DNA of 64,000 nt, taken from contig NC_091868.1 of the NCBI RefSeq assembly GCF_019399895.1, forward strand, positions 2,156,499-2,220,498, in the 5' to 3' direction. The notes below the pieces were generated by a model, which did no database searches, had not been told where the DNA came from, and worked only from the letters and a program-made list of their open reading frames with translations. Source of the stretch: Cardiocondyla obscurior. Lineage: Eukaryota; Arthropoda; Insecta; Hymenoptera; Formicidae. This document shows, in pieces, positions 1-12,500 of this stretch. The position numbers and the translations under genes are program-made. Positions within the stretch are counted from its first letter, which is position 1. The number at the start of each line of letters is the position of its first letter.

Positions 1-2742
1 TTTCTCCGTAAAATTTTATTTTCAACCCGTGTTTGACGTAAAACAACGTGCATCAAACAAAATGCAATATATAAATATTAATTTTAGTATTCATGACACA
101 CAACGCAATGTACTCGTAATTACATATTTACGTTGATTAATCATGTATTTAGTGTATCGAATAAAAAGTATGTCAATTTAAATATAAAATTCAACAGTTT
201 TTCGCGAGAGAGAGAAAAAATTGCATATTAAAATGTTGTCTTCAGTAAATTAATATTTAGCGATAATTGATTGATCAGCTGATCGACTGCAAGAACTTTT
301 TTTTTTTCCCTCCCAAAAGTAATTCCAATTTTTTAATAAATGGTGATCAAAGTTTGTCATATGTCGGCGCAGCAGCCGCGGTAATTTGCGAATATACACA
401 CCGCATATATCGTTTAATATTTACAACGGCAAACAGCGATAAATAAATGTGGTCGTATACAGTTCCTTCATGTTTTCCAATCATGGCGTAACGCAGATTT
501 ATTTTAGTCGCTTATAGATTCGAATAAATATGTACTTTATGTACGTTTAGAAAAAAAAAAAACTTTAATTGGTTCTCTTTCCCTTTTCACGCGACAACAA
601 TTCTACACAGCAAAATAAAAAAATAAAAAAATAATTGTCCCTCTGAGTGAAAAATTAATTCTCTGTTAAATAATTATTTTAGTAGTTTTGTATTATTTTA
701 TAAATTACGAAACTAATTTATTTGTACGTAATTAATTATAATGTTAACGCCAATTAAGCTGTATGTCTTTACGACGTGAGAAAATAAAGTAGATGAGCAA
801 GAAATGCTTCCTGTGAATTTTTTTGCTCCGATTGCATTTGGGAACTTACCGCGGCTAAAACGCCGAGCTCCTTCATAGAAATCGCAGCTGTAATGAACAC
901 TCCACGATGTACAAAGAGAGGGCTTTATGCTACGAGAAGTTTGTGGCAATATATACTCTTTGGCGCATTTAAAAGCTTTTTCTATCGTCGCTGTTAAGAT
1001 CGTACCTGCATCCGCTGATAAGATTATAAACCGAGCCTTTGAAATTACGATAGGGAACGAATAAAGTGCGTTTCAGGCGGCCTTTCACAAGCAAGGTGGA
1101 TCGAACTCGGCTCGCAGTTTATTATGCCGCAAACAATTTCTGTTGCATATAAATTACCGCGGTACTAATAACAAATGTTTACAAGCCTGCCTGGTTTTAA
1201 CTTTGCTACTACATTGTAATGTATAATCCACTGCTGCAAAACCGACGCGCAAGACCGTGTGCCGCGTAAAAGTGAATTTAAATAAAGCACAAACATCAGC
1301 GCGATGCATCGCCTGCAAGTAATTTTGCAAACAATAAAAATCTCGCAAAGAAAGGAGAGGGAAGTGATATGTCGAAGCCATTTGCGATTCCCTAGAATTG
1401 GTTTTTAAAGTCGGCGAAATAGAATTGAATAAAAATTAAATTTCCCACGGGACGATGAGCGATAGCTAATTTTTCTCTTTCATGAATGAAATAGTCGTGG
1501 CTGCGGCGAGCGGAGTTTCTTTCGCTCGCTCCCTCCCTCGTTTTTTCTCTCTTTCTCTGACCGAGCGCAATCTAAAGAGACCGAGTTTTAACCGTGACAT
1601 AAGCCTATTAGGAGGGCAAGATTTATCCACGACCGGCAGTACGCGCGCCCATGCGATTTTACGCATTTAGGTCGCTTGTATGAAGGTGAAGTAGGCATTC
1701 TCTCGCAGTTCATTTAATATAAATGCGCGTTTCGTTAGAAATTACAACGAACTTCGTATAAAAGAAAGCTGCACCGACGTCGTACTTTATCTGTAATTTT
1801 CCTACCAATATCGTTCCTTGGCGAGAATTCTCAAGAATCTTGCGAAATAAATTCGGAATTAAAATTATATCTCCCTTAAAACTTAACTCTGCGAATAGTG
1901 AGATTTATTTGACTTTAAATTTTCTCGCGTTATTAAACTCGCACTCGGAATAAAATTTAAATAGATTATTATTTTCTTTTTTTAACGCCGGTATTGGAAA
2001 GACGTCAGATTTTTGAAAAAAAATCTGGCGATTAGGAATTTATATAAAAATATTTTTAAGGAGTATAAAATTAATCTGTTTTTGGAGCATTCTTTAATTA
2101 AAATTAATTACTTGACGGGTATTTGATTACTCGTTATTGTACGATATATTAAACACCTATTTTTAAATAAAATTTCGAAACAGTTTAATTTTGTCTAAAT
2201 TCTTAAACTTTGAATTAATAAATACTTTTGACAAATTAAAATCGATTTCTCTACTTCGGCAAACAAAAAGGCGTGTCTGAAAGTATATTTCTGAAAGTAT
2301 ATTTGGTTACGTGAATTGAGTTAGTAACTGAAATTGCAATGACTAACATATTGCTTGTGCAGGATGCAGTTTTACATATTCCTCTCGCGCGACATTATGC
2401 ATACTCTATTACTATTCCCGGAGTGTGTGCATGCGACCGTACAAGGAGTATTTCCAGCATTATGATAGAACAAAGTTTTCCTCTTAATTTCGCACATTTC
2501 TTGTTATTCTTATCTCCGCAAGCAAAATAGAACTAGAAACGGGATAATACTAGAGCGGTGCTGCGGTCCGACGACGATATATTTAGATAACGCTTGTGGA
2601 AAACATAGTTGCCCGAATTACCCGCGTAACATTAGCAAAAAAAAAAAAAAATACTCTTACGTTTACAATACACGCTACGTGCGCGCTATTTTTTAAGAGA
2701 CCCTAATTTTAAACAATGAAAAAAAAAAATTATTTGACTCAC
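1..2742. other. AT-rich upstream flank, no supported gene
   Basis: This stretch holds only short, overlapping open frames without splice context or recognisable protein motifs, plus many A/T runs. A short hairpin with 9-bp arms (cagattttt / aaaaatctg) lies at about 2005-2029. A 14-base direct repeat (ctgaaagtatattt) occurs twice at about 2277-2303. I see no gene here. Confidence 0.6.
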
Positions 2743-2784
2743 CGATCTGCTTGAGCTTCAGCGGAGTTGTAGTTCTGCCGGTGA
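2743..2784 (-). other. Exon-like segment B' of an unrecognised minus-strand gene
   Basis: On the minus strand this block follows two possible acceptors. One is a pyrimidine-rich ttatgttacag with the exon starting at 2784, and the other is cggcag with the exon starting at 2774. It ends at a strong donor, g|gtgagtc. Joined from the 2774 acceptor to the exon at 2903-3021, it reads R-TTTPLKLKQI. The peptide, the donor and the 3' end of the preceding intron all resemble the block at 56991-57038. I do not recognise the protein. The assignment rests on splice-site geometry and on the homology between the two loci, not on a known family. Confidence 0.35.
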
Positions 2785-2902
2785 CTGTAACATAAAATAC
2801 AAAATATTAATGTAGAGATGCTGGTATGTCAATTAATAAAGTTAATAAAGAAAGTAAATTTTTTTTTTAATTAAAGATATTATTAAAAAAATTTATATTC
2901 AC

Positions 2903-3021
2903 CTAAGAGTTGCTCCGCCGATGCAGGATGCCTTTCCGAGGCCTCCTCCTCCTCTCAGACCTCCTGTCAGAGTAACTGGCTTCCTCTCAGTTCGTCTGAA
3001 CTTCGTTCTCGCGCTGGTCAC
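2903..3021 (-). other. Exon-like segment A' of an unrecognised minus-strand gene
   Basis: The minus-strand block is bounded by an acceptor (ttttgttgcag) and a donor (cttag|gtgaat). It is open for 39 codons plus 2 bases and ends in a Gly-rich peptide, LRGGGGLGKASCIGGATLR after junction. The segment at 57321-57424 carries LRGGGGLGQATCFGGATF in the same register, with the same outgoing phase. About 46 of 56 bases match over the shared core. The upstream half is basic (TSARTKFRRTERK) and is not shared. The function is unknown. It may be a live gene fragment, a duplicated pseudogene or an exon carried by a repeat. Confidence 0.4.
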
Positions 3022-6000
3022 CTGCAACAAAAGCCCGAATAATTAATTAATATTATCTGTATAATACTTCGCTTCGAAGAATCATGATCGTAAGGATATA
3101 AATTACTTATACGGACAACGTGGTTACTTTTTTTTCCTTTTAATATACACGCATATGCTCGAAATGTCGCGTTAATTTCGGCGAGGCAGATTTCCGTCGA
3201 TAACTTTGTAAATCCCGTCACGCGGCAACACGAGTCTCGGGAATAATTAAGCGGCATTATTTGACTTCTCTCCTGTTGTTAGATGTAAATGCGCGATTTC
3301 CGTTTCACTTCGTAAGTATTTAGCTTCGCGAATGGAGACGCCCCGTGTTATTACACCTACTTTGTACCGTAACTTACGCCGCGCGTAATTTTGCCGTTTC
3401 AACGACGATTTAATTACCGTTCTCTCTTTTCGATAGATGACGAGTCTATTACACTTCGCAGGATGGCTATTAATCCTGTTGATTAAAGTCGAGTTATCGG
3501 ATCCACGCTCTTTGCCGTTCAACGATAATCGCGGATGGTGCATTAGTCATGAAAACGAGAGATCGTGAAGGGGATTAATCAATTCCTTCGCGTATTTAAA
3601 CGAAAGTGGCGTTATTAACACCTTTACGTAATCCTCGCGCCGTTTTCTTATCAAGAAAAAAAAAAAAGGTACCCTTTAACATCAACGTGAAACAAGATGC
3701 TTTTTAATCTCATTTAACTTACTAATTGCGTAATAATTCGAGAGACATTTATTGAGCGTAACAGTCTTCACGAGTCTGTCACGTTAAAATTAATAAATTT
3801 TGTATAGTACCGTACTTTATGAATAAATTATAATACCGCGATGCGTACCAACGTTTTGACGCACGCAAACTGTGCGTTTTTATCACGATTAACTCGTAAT
3901 TGCTTGAATGAATTGTTAAATGCATTTTATACGACCGATAATTTCGACGCGTAGATAGTTACGTTTGGTTAATATATTATTTAACAATTTTAATTTTATT
4001 AATCTTTAATGTGGAATAGAACAAACATAATAAATATTATAATTGCATGAGAAACCTAAAGCGAAATATAACAACCGTGCTTTCGGTAATCATGATACCT
4101 AATAATCGATATATGAAAAGTATATACACGTAATTATGTGCGTATGTTATGCAATATATCAAAATTGTCTCTACAAAGTAAATGTATATCAAATTATTTT
4201 AATTAATAAAGCCACTATTTTGCTATTTAAAATAATACGTACGTATATACGATACAATTAAATTTTTCTTTTCCTGCAATGTTACGCGCGGCTGGTTTTA
4301 CATCACCGAGAAAGAACCTTGTCTTTATTAACTATTTCAAAGAGTCGTCCGGAGAGGACAAGCTCTACGATTGCTAGTGAGAAAAATTCAAGACGTTATT
4401 CCGACCGATTATCTCCGGAAAGGGCCAGGCTGTCTTATGCGGGTGCATTACGTTCTTGAGTGCGGCGCCGATTCTCGCGAAGTCAGTACACCGGAATAAG
4501 CCGGGTCTCTTCTTTTTTTTTTTTCTTTTCTTTTTTTTTTTTACGAGCAGCGCGCGAATGTATATCCCATTCTGTGCCGGAGACCCCGGCTGGCTGCCTT
4601 GGCCGAAGTCATTTAATACGTTTCGAGGAGGGATTAGGTGTCGTGTTGCGTCGGTTTTAACCGTATAATGTAGGCTCGCAGACCGGCGGAGCATCTGCTC
4701 CCGAGTCGCGGGCCCTCGACTACGATCCCTCCGAGGGACTCGAGGTCTCGACTTCTCGAGACAGGAGAGGCCGCTGGGGAGACGACTGAGAGGCGATCGG
4801 AAGCAACCGGGACGACCGTGCGAGAGAGAACGTGGATTATTCTGCGCGAGCGCGCCCGACGGGATGCGAATGTATGCACGGAGTATTTCGTCATGGTGAA
4901 AATAGATACGGGAGCGACACGGTGGGCGGATTAATTCAATATCTACCCGTGCACGCGGCTCAATTGTCAAGAAATCAATTAAACAGTTTTCAAATAAGCG
5001 CTTATTAAAACGTCACGTTCATGTGCGCCCGAATGTGGGTGCTGAATTAATTCAGTCGGATGACGTAAACCCGGACGAAAAAGCATCGCGCGTTTTTTCG
5101 GATTTATCTTTTCATTTTAAAAAGCGACCTGTAAAGTATTATACATTTGTTATACAAATATAAATTTGAACGGTATACGATTATATTTGAGAGAAATTTT
5201 GCCAACGCTTTTAAATTCTTGCGTTATTTTAATTCCTGTATCAAATTAGCTGATAAATTAATTTAAACGTTTCGCCGGATGCAAAAAGATATATCGGCGT
5301 TCGGTTAAATTAGAAACTGGTGCGTGCATTAATTAATATTAATTTCTCGCGGGATAATAATTTAATACTCGAGGAATTTAATTTTGGAGTTTAGGAATTC
5401 AATTTCATGTTTGTTAATTAAACGGGTATCGGAATTGTATTCGGCTAAACAGGCTGTACTTTCTAAACAGTTTTGACACACACATTACGTACACGCATAC
5501 GCACATTCTCTCTCTCTTTCTCAGCCTTACGAAAAATTTTTATCACGGATTTCAATTAGCAAACTCTCCCGCAACCAGCCATGATTTGCCAAGAAATCCG
5601 GGATATTGTTACAAACAATTGCCAGCGCGGTGTAGACTGAATTCTTTAAAATATTCCGTGTTATTGCCTTGTTGAAAGGTGCGCTGTTAACGCATAAAAA
5701 ATACTCGGCGGCTCGCGTTATGGGATCGACCCGCGAATATTGTTATCATTGCGCGCAACCGCGAGAAATTTGTGCGCTATTAACGCAACAGTTGGCGGAA
5801 TAGCGGACGGGTTGCTTTCAAAAGCAACATCGCAACATCTGCTTGTAACTTTCCGAAAGAATAAAAACTAGGGACGGAGAAGGTGAGCTGGAGGGATGGG
5901 CAGAAGTAAGGGAAACGTGCAAACTAGACCGGGGCTGCGCAAAATAATTTCCAGGAATGCAGACGAGCGGGGAACTTCCGGCGCGTTTCCCACATTGGGC

Positions 6001-8156
6001 GTAATTACATTGCGCGGGCGGAGATTAATTTACACAGCCGAAAGAATATTACCTAAATAAAGCAAGGAAGTCAAATACATATATTCTCCTTTTATTTGCC
6101 TTCGTAAAAGATAAACGTAATTTTGTCTACTTTCAACGAAACGTCGTGAAGAATATTTTATTACTTTCTCTTAATCAAATACTTCAAATGTTCTAAAGAA
6201 AAATATATATAAATTACAATATCCTACTTTTAATTGCGCTTGATTTGTTAAAAAATAATTTGTCAAATTGCTAGTCAATAAAATATATTTTAATTGCTTA
6301 AAAAAAAAATAAAAAAAATTTACGTTAAAATTGATTATATTATTTTTTATTTTTCATACCCACCTTTTATCTACCGTTAAATTTATATGTCCGTTCTGGC
6401 AATCGATAGTCGTTAAATGTATAAATCTATGTTCCTTACTTCGTAAAATATTGCAGCGCGGAAGGCAATAATGCGTCGAATTTTTCCGCTCACGTTACAA
6501 CCGCACTGCATCATAAAGACAGTTATGTTCGCGCATTTCTTTTTTCGGCACGGCCGTCGGAGCGGTTTCGAACTTAAACGAGCCGCGGCTGACCTCACAT
6601 CCGGTTCTCTTAGGGCGTGAATGGAATCAAATGGAACGGAGGGTTACTAAATGACAATGGTCAACTCGTACGCGCCGGCTCTTATTTCCGGTACATGCGG
6701 ACATTGTTCGTCGCATCCTGCACAGTATACGACAAGTAAAGGCGTGTTGTTCGTAATACTTCATCTCCGTCGCGTAGTTACGTTTCGAGCAGCAAACGCT
6801 TTCTCAAAAACTTATTTAATTCAGATGCAATTCGTGCCAGAACTTAATTTTAATTACAATTAATTTATTTTAGTTTCTTTTTTTTCTGCCCGATTATTTT
6901 TATTTATTGCCAATTTTATTTCGTATATTCAGCTGTTTCTGAATTTCAATCAAAGTATAACCGAAAGTAGCTTTATAAAATTATGCCTGATAAAAAGGTG
7001 AGCTCAGGTGTTATCGTAAGGCTTGAATATACTCTGCATATTGCTCAATTTGCACTGTTTTACATGCAGCTTGTATCTTTATCTTCAAAATTACGATGTT
7101 TCCTCTCTCCCGCGAGTATTATCATAATACCGAAATTGTAAGCGTTTCGTGCAATGCGGATTTTATACGAATGATAATACCAGCCTCGCTGTAATTGAAT
7201 ATAAAGCGCAAGATTAAGATAGTCGCATTTCGAAAAGATATATGAGATCATATTAGATTGCTCCAAAGCTTTACGCTATATACATATATAGATATATATG
7301 CAGCGGCATCAAGATAAAATTTATGTAATCAGAATACGTGAGAATTTTCATAAAATACAATTAACATGGTTGATAGTATTATCCGTTTCACATTAATTAA
7401 GTATGCACATTATATTTCCGACCGAATAATCATATCGCACATAAATAATTACAATAAATATGTTACAATTTGATTCGTTGAAATTATTCAACGTTTAGAT
7501 TCTTTAAATTTAAGTAAGCTACAAACGGCGACATCAAAGTACGTTATTAAAAAAATAATAATCGTAATAAAATAAATTTACGTGCCCGTTGCGAATTGCG
7601 GCGCGCACAATACACCGCGGAACAAGATACGTTAGGAAGCGGCTGTTAAATGCACCGTTACGGCACAGGTAGTATTCGATCGAAAATAAAATTAAGGTTA
7701 ATTTGCTGCATTGCCTCCAATACGTAACACGGGTCGTGAGCTTTTGCGCTAGGCACGTTAATCACGTTATACAAGGGCTTTCTCACGTTGCGGCCAACGC
7801 GCGTGTAATTACACGCGAATATATAAATGCTGTCATAGCGCCACGGGATGCGCGCGTAAATTGTTCACGCGTAATGAATTTACGGGCCGACTGTTCGGAT
7901 TCGTAATGCAATGATTGAAAATGCACACAAAATCAGTGGGGAAGCTTAAGCCCGGCCATTAGCCATCGCGGCCTCATTATCGCCGCGCGCTAGTTTATTC
8001 GTTTTAATAAATTCGTAGACGCATATTTCTCCCCGGCTAGCACCTACCTCCGCCTCCTTTATTAAAATTCTCCCCCCGTCCTTTCGGAATGTACCTTTCA
8101 CGTCGACGTCGCGCCTCGTTACTTGGCTAATAGTATTCTCTGCGATTTATTTTCAG
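3022..8156. other. Upstream noncoding region of CadN
   Basis: About 5 kb without a supportable gene. A CpG-rich patch spans roughly 4640-4960 and another 5850-6030. Both are flanked by AT-rich DNA with T/A homopolymers, such as the interrupted T tract at about 4510-4545. The 198-residue minus-strand frame across the first patch contains a poly-Lys stretch read from that homopolymer and is probably spurious. Untranslated first exons and promoters of CadN could lie here or further left. I cannot point to one. Confidence 0.5.
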
Positions 8157-8249
8157 TTGACGCCAACACTGATGCTCTAGTAAAGGTACCTGGCGGATCG
8201 AGAGAGAGATAGAGAGGATAGAGAGCGGGGGAGCAGTACAAACAGCAGG
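8157..8249 (+). other. CadN: 5' untranslated part of the first coding exon of CadN
   Basis: A pyrimidine-rich acceptor (gcgatttattttcag, ending at 8156) precedes a purine-rich leader of repeated gagag motifs that leads into the start codon at 8250. This suggests that the coding exon is not the transcription start and that at least one untranslated exon lies upstream. The acceptor is inferred by eye. The alternative is an unspliced leader that starts further left. Confidence 0.5.
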
Positions 8250-9558
8250 ATGTGGAACGCACGAGTCGTCGTCTTCCTACTGGCAATCACTTCCGTAATT
8301 TACGCCAAGGTGGCCGTGTTGCCTCACGATGTCTATCCCGGTTATGAGGTGACGCAATTCCGGCGCGACGCGAGTCGCGCCTCTAACTTCCGTCTTCTGG
8401 AGACCGGGTTCTCCAAGTACTTCACCGTGCTGGGAAACGGCCTGGTGATGACGACGTCGGATCTGACGCCGCTGGTGGACCGTTCGGTTAACCTGATCGT
8501 TCTGGAGGAGCTGGCAAACGGCACGCAGACCCACGACCTTCACCTGTACGTCATAAATCGCCGGAACATGCTGACCTTTTCGCACGACCGTCTGGGCGAG
8601 GGCGAAGTGCCGGAGAACTCGCCGATTGGCACGCGAATAGTCGGTTTTCCGGTACTGAGGGCACGCGGCAGTTTTCCGGTTCACTACAAGATTCTACCGG
8701 ACGACAAAGGGGAACGTCCCTTCGCTCTTCGAGAGAGCGAGTCGAACGACACCGGGTTCAATCTCACCCTGAAGAGCCAGATGCAGGGCGTCAGAGTGGT
8801 CACCGCGAGACCTCTCGACCGGGAGACCCGCGGGATTTACACCGTCGTGATACACGCGTCGGACGGTAATTTCCTGAGTACCTCGAAGATCAGTGGTATC
8901 GTCCACGTGCTCGATCAGAACGACAACAGCCCGATTTTCGAGCGCGAGCTGTACGTGTTCGAAATAAGACCGACGAACCTAGACACCTTGCGCAAGGGCA
9001 ACGTGGCGCAGCCCGGCTGGAAAAGGTTCTCCACCGTGGGCAAAGTCACGGCCAAGGACGCCGACGGGGACAAGGTCGCGTATAAGTTAGTCACGCCTAG
9101 TAGCCTACTGATCGTCGTACCGCAAACCGGCGAATTGTTACTGGCCGGCGAGCCGGAAGTGAATCCGGAGCAGGACAGGGAGTGCGAGCTGATCGTCGAG
9201 GCGCACGACTTACGCACGCCGAGCCGCAGCACGGAGAAACCGGCCAAGGTTGTCGTGAGGTTCCTCACCTCGGAACCGGACGATCCGCCGGAAGTGCATC
9301 GCATACAGAAGAGGAGGGTCACCAGAGCGGTGCGACCGACGAAGAAGGTCGATTTCACCGAGGCGGACGGAAACGTCGAGGGCAAGATCGCGTTTTATTT
9401 GGAAAAAGAGAACGAAAAAGAGACTTACAAAATAAGAGACGAAAATAAATGGGTCACCGTGGGCGCAAACGGCTCCGTAATGGTTAAACAGAAATGGGAC
9501 TACGAAGAGTTGGGTCCGGAAAAGACTATCGATTTCTGGGTTACGATTACGAACACAG
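8250..9558 (+). CDS. CadN: CadN coding exon 1: signal peptide and N-terminal region
   Basis: Residues 1-436 plus one base. The start is the first Met after the purine-rich leader and opens a signal peptide: basic MWNAR, then a hydrophobic core VVVFLLAITSVIYA, with likely cleavage before KVAVLP. An EC-like fold follows, with the linker VLDQNDNSPIF at about residues 219-229 and calcium-type ADGDK and DREDR-like motifs. A basic cluster IQKRRVTR at residues 352-359 could be a proprotein-convertase site. The exon is unusually long (1,309 nt) and GC-rich compared with the surrounding introns. The open frame continues past the donor to a stop near 9644, but the phase match with the next exon fixes the splice at 9558|9559 (aacacag|gtacag). 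A second GT donor lies 6 nt further on. Confidence 0.93.
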
Positions 9559-12500
9559 GTACAGGTACTATCACAAAGAACTTCATCAATTTTTATCTAT
9601 TAATCTTCCAACTGGCAGTTTTCAGTAAAATAATGTTTAATTAATTAATTAAATTTTGTCGTTATATAGGAAACGAATTTTTTCTTTTTTTTTAAATTGT
9701 TTTAATAAAGTTATTTCGCGTAATTTCGTTTATTGCATTTTATTATATAATTTATGGTATTTTAATAATATTTTGAGACGGTCTTTTTATTCAGTTTAAT
9801 TAATTTTTGCTTCGATATTCTTCGCATGTGAAGAGCCGTGCGTACGATATCCACCCGGTGTCCCGTGCCCATATTACGACGGTAAAATTTTGTTTCGATA
9901 AGTACTGCCTGAAATAATCTCAATGGCACATCTCATTGACCCATTCTCACGTGCATATCCACGCTTCTAATTTAATTCTCGCTGTATCTTTGGGGCTCTA
10001 TAATTAAAAGGGTGCGGTTTCATCCGTGTAATAGAAAATTTCAATAAGAATATATAAAACATTTACTACTGTAGCTGTCTGCCGTATCTTGGAAAATATA
10101 GTTCCCGCAAATGTATATTTCTAATAGTAATTATAACTCTTTTCTTTTCCCGCATCATCGGCTTTCAAAGGATTTCAATGTAAGTAGCAATCTCAATCGC
10201 CTACTTCTATTAACAAACGATACACGCATTACTGTTATCACCACGTCGTTTTCATACCGCACTATTTTATCTCTCAGTAGACATCACCGTAGAAGCATTT
10301 CTTCCGAGTGAGAAATGACGGTCGAAATAAATCTCGAATCGGTCAATCATTTCTCACTGGGACGTGTTCACGCTTCGAGTAGCTTTTTACTAAAATTGTC
10401 TCGAGGTTCGCCGACCTTTCGGGCATTCCATGAAAAAATAAGCGTGAAACGACCTTGCGCAATAGCGATTAAAATTTAACAACATGCAAGTGGCGCGCCA
10501 GTAACGCTGCTCTACATTGTTAATTTACCCGCGTGGCTGTTACGTATACGCGATAATCGATGTGACGTTATAGATACCGACAATCAGCGCGTCATCATCA
10601 ACATGAAGGATGTGAATGACGAGCCTCCGTATTTCATTAATCGGCCGCTACCGATGCAAACGGTCGTACAGCTGAATGCACCGCCGAACACTCACGTGTT
10701 CACCCTTCAAGCCAGAGATCCTGACACCGACCACAACATCCATTACTTCATCGTACGAGACCGAAGTACGTAATATCACGAGTAATCGGGATCCGATATT
10801 TCAGCCATAACGCTTACGTTCCGCACATTACTGATAAGATGTAACGTAATGAGAATATTAATAAAACACACGTGAAGGATTAATGAAATTTTCCAGAAAT
10901 TCAATTTCACATACCGACGTTCGCGTGAATTGTCCTCGAACGTATATTGAATTTAAAAAGCTAGACGAAAGGAAAGTTTTTCAACTGTTTCTTTTTTTTT
11001 TATTTTTTTTTTTAAATAAGATTATCGTATGCAATATCGCGGGTAATTTTTAATTTAGCAAGAAAAGTAGAAAAGTACGAGAATTGACTGTCACATTGTT
11101 ATTAATTAAAAAAGATTAATTGTCACGTTTATAAAATATCAATCAACAATTCGACACTAAATTTTTCATTAAACGAGAGAATATTCCGGCAATTGAACAG
11201 TTGACCGTTGAATTAATTATTGTATGAGAGACATATATATACGTTGAATTTAATACGCGTTGGATTTCATGAGCGTGCCGTATAGACACGTTGCACATTC
11301 GCAGACGTACGGCCTAATTATTAATCTGTATGCATCACGTCGGCGTAAAATCGTGCATTGTTTCCATCGAAAATGCGCCCAATGATTACAACGGCGACCT
11401 AGTATGCGCACTTTTGAAGGATAATATAGTAATGACTGTTACGCCGAATATTTTCCCACAATAATCCGCGCTTCGAAATCGACCAAATAATTTTTATTTC
11501 ACGGCGAGATACGAAGCAGCGATTCATATCGCGTTATTAATACGCGATACGCTCGGCGTATTCAATCGGTGGATAACTAATGATATTGGTTTCCGGTAAC
11601 ACTTATAATAGGAATTAATTTTGTTCTACCGACCTCGATAAATTTTTGAAGCTTTTACATTTCTGGCGGGCTAATCATTTTAATCGAAATTAAAATTCTA
11701 TTTGGCCACAAGTGCCAAACGAAATTTTAAAGTCGCGATACAATTGCCGTGTATTCGACGTCGCGATCGATTAGTCGCGTGAGTTTCATTGCGGAACGGA
11801 GATAATGTATCCCAAGTCCTTTAATCAATTAATTAATTAATTTAATCGCTATGCACGCAGCCGGCGGTCGCTTTGAGGTCGACGAGAGATCAGGAGTGGT
11901 ACGTACTCGAGGCACCGACCTCTTCCAGCTGGATATGGAGTACGTCCTTTACGTGAAAGCCGAGGATCAGAACGGCCGTATCGACGAGAGGCGTTTCCAG
12001 TCGACTCCTGAGGAGAGACTATCGATCGTCGGTGGAAAACGCGCACCGCAGTTCTATATGACGGCGTACGAGGCCGAGATACCAGAAAACCAGAAGAAAG
12101 ACTCCGAGTTAGTTCGCAAGTCTTATAGCAGCCAATTAATCTTTTCAGTTTATGCTTACTGAGAGAAAGAGCAGCTCGAATTGTTTCATGACGTTCGAAA
12201 TAACTTGCGGCAACTTTCGTATAAGACCGGCTTTGACTTTTAAAATATTGCCGACCACACAATTGACTCTTTTCTTTTTTAATTATATTACTTTGCTACC
12301 AATCATTTCCTGGGCTAAATTTTAATTATTAAATTTAATCGAGTTAGATGCTTGAAAAAAAATTATATTACTTTGCTACCAATTATTTTCTGGGCTAAAT
12401 TTTAATTATTAAATTTAATCGAATTAGATTCTTAAAATAAAAACGTTTTTCCGTTAGATTAATTGTTGCTACTGTACGAAATATAATTAAAATTAAAAAA

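Noticed and set aside
4374..4970. 198-codon minus-strand open frame
   Set aside because: It contains a long poly-Lys read from a T tract, lies in a CpG-rich patch open in several frames, and has no recognisable motif.
8277..9385. Minus-strand open frames over CadN exon 1
   Set aside because: They are mirror frames of a GC-rich coding exon. The plus frame has a signal peptide and EC motifs.
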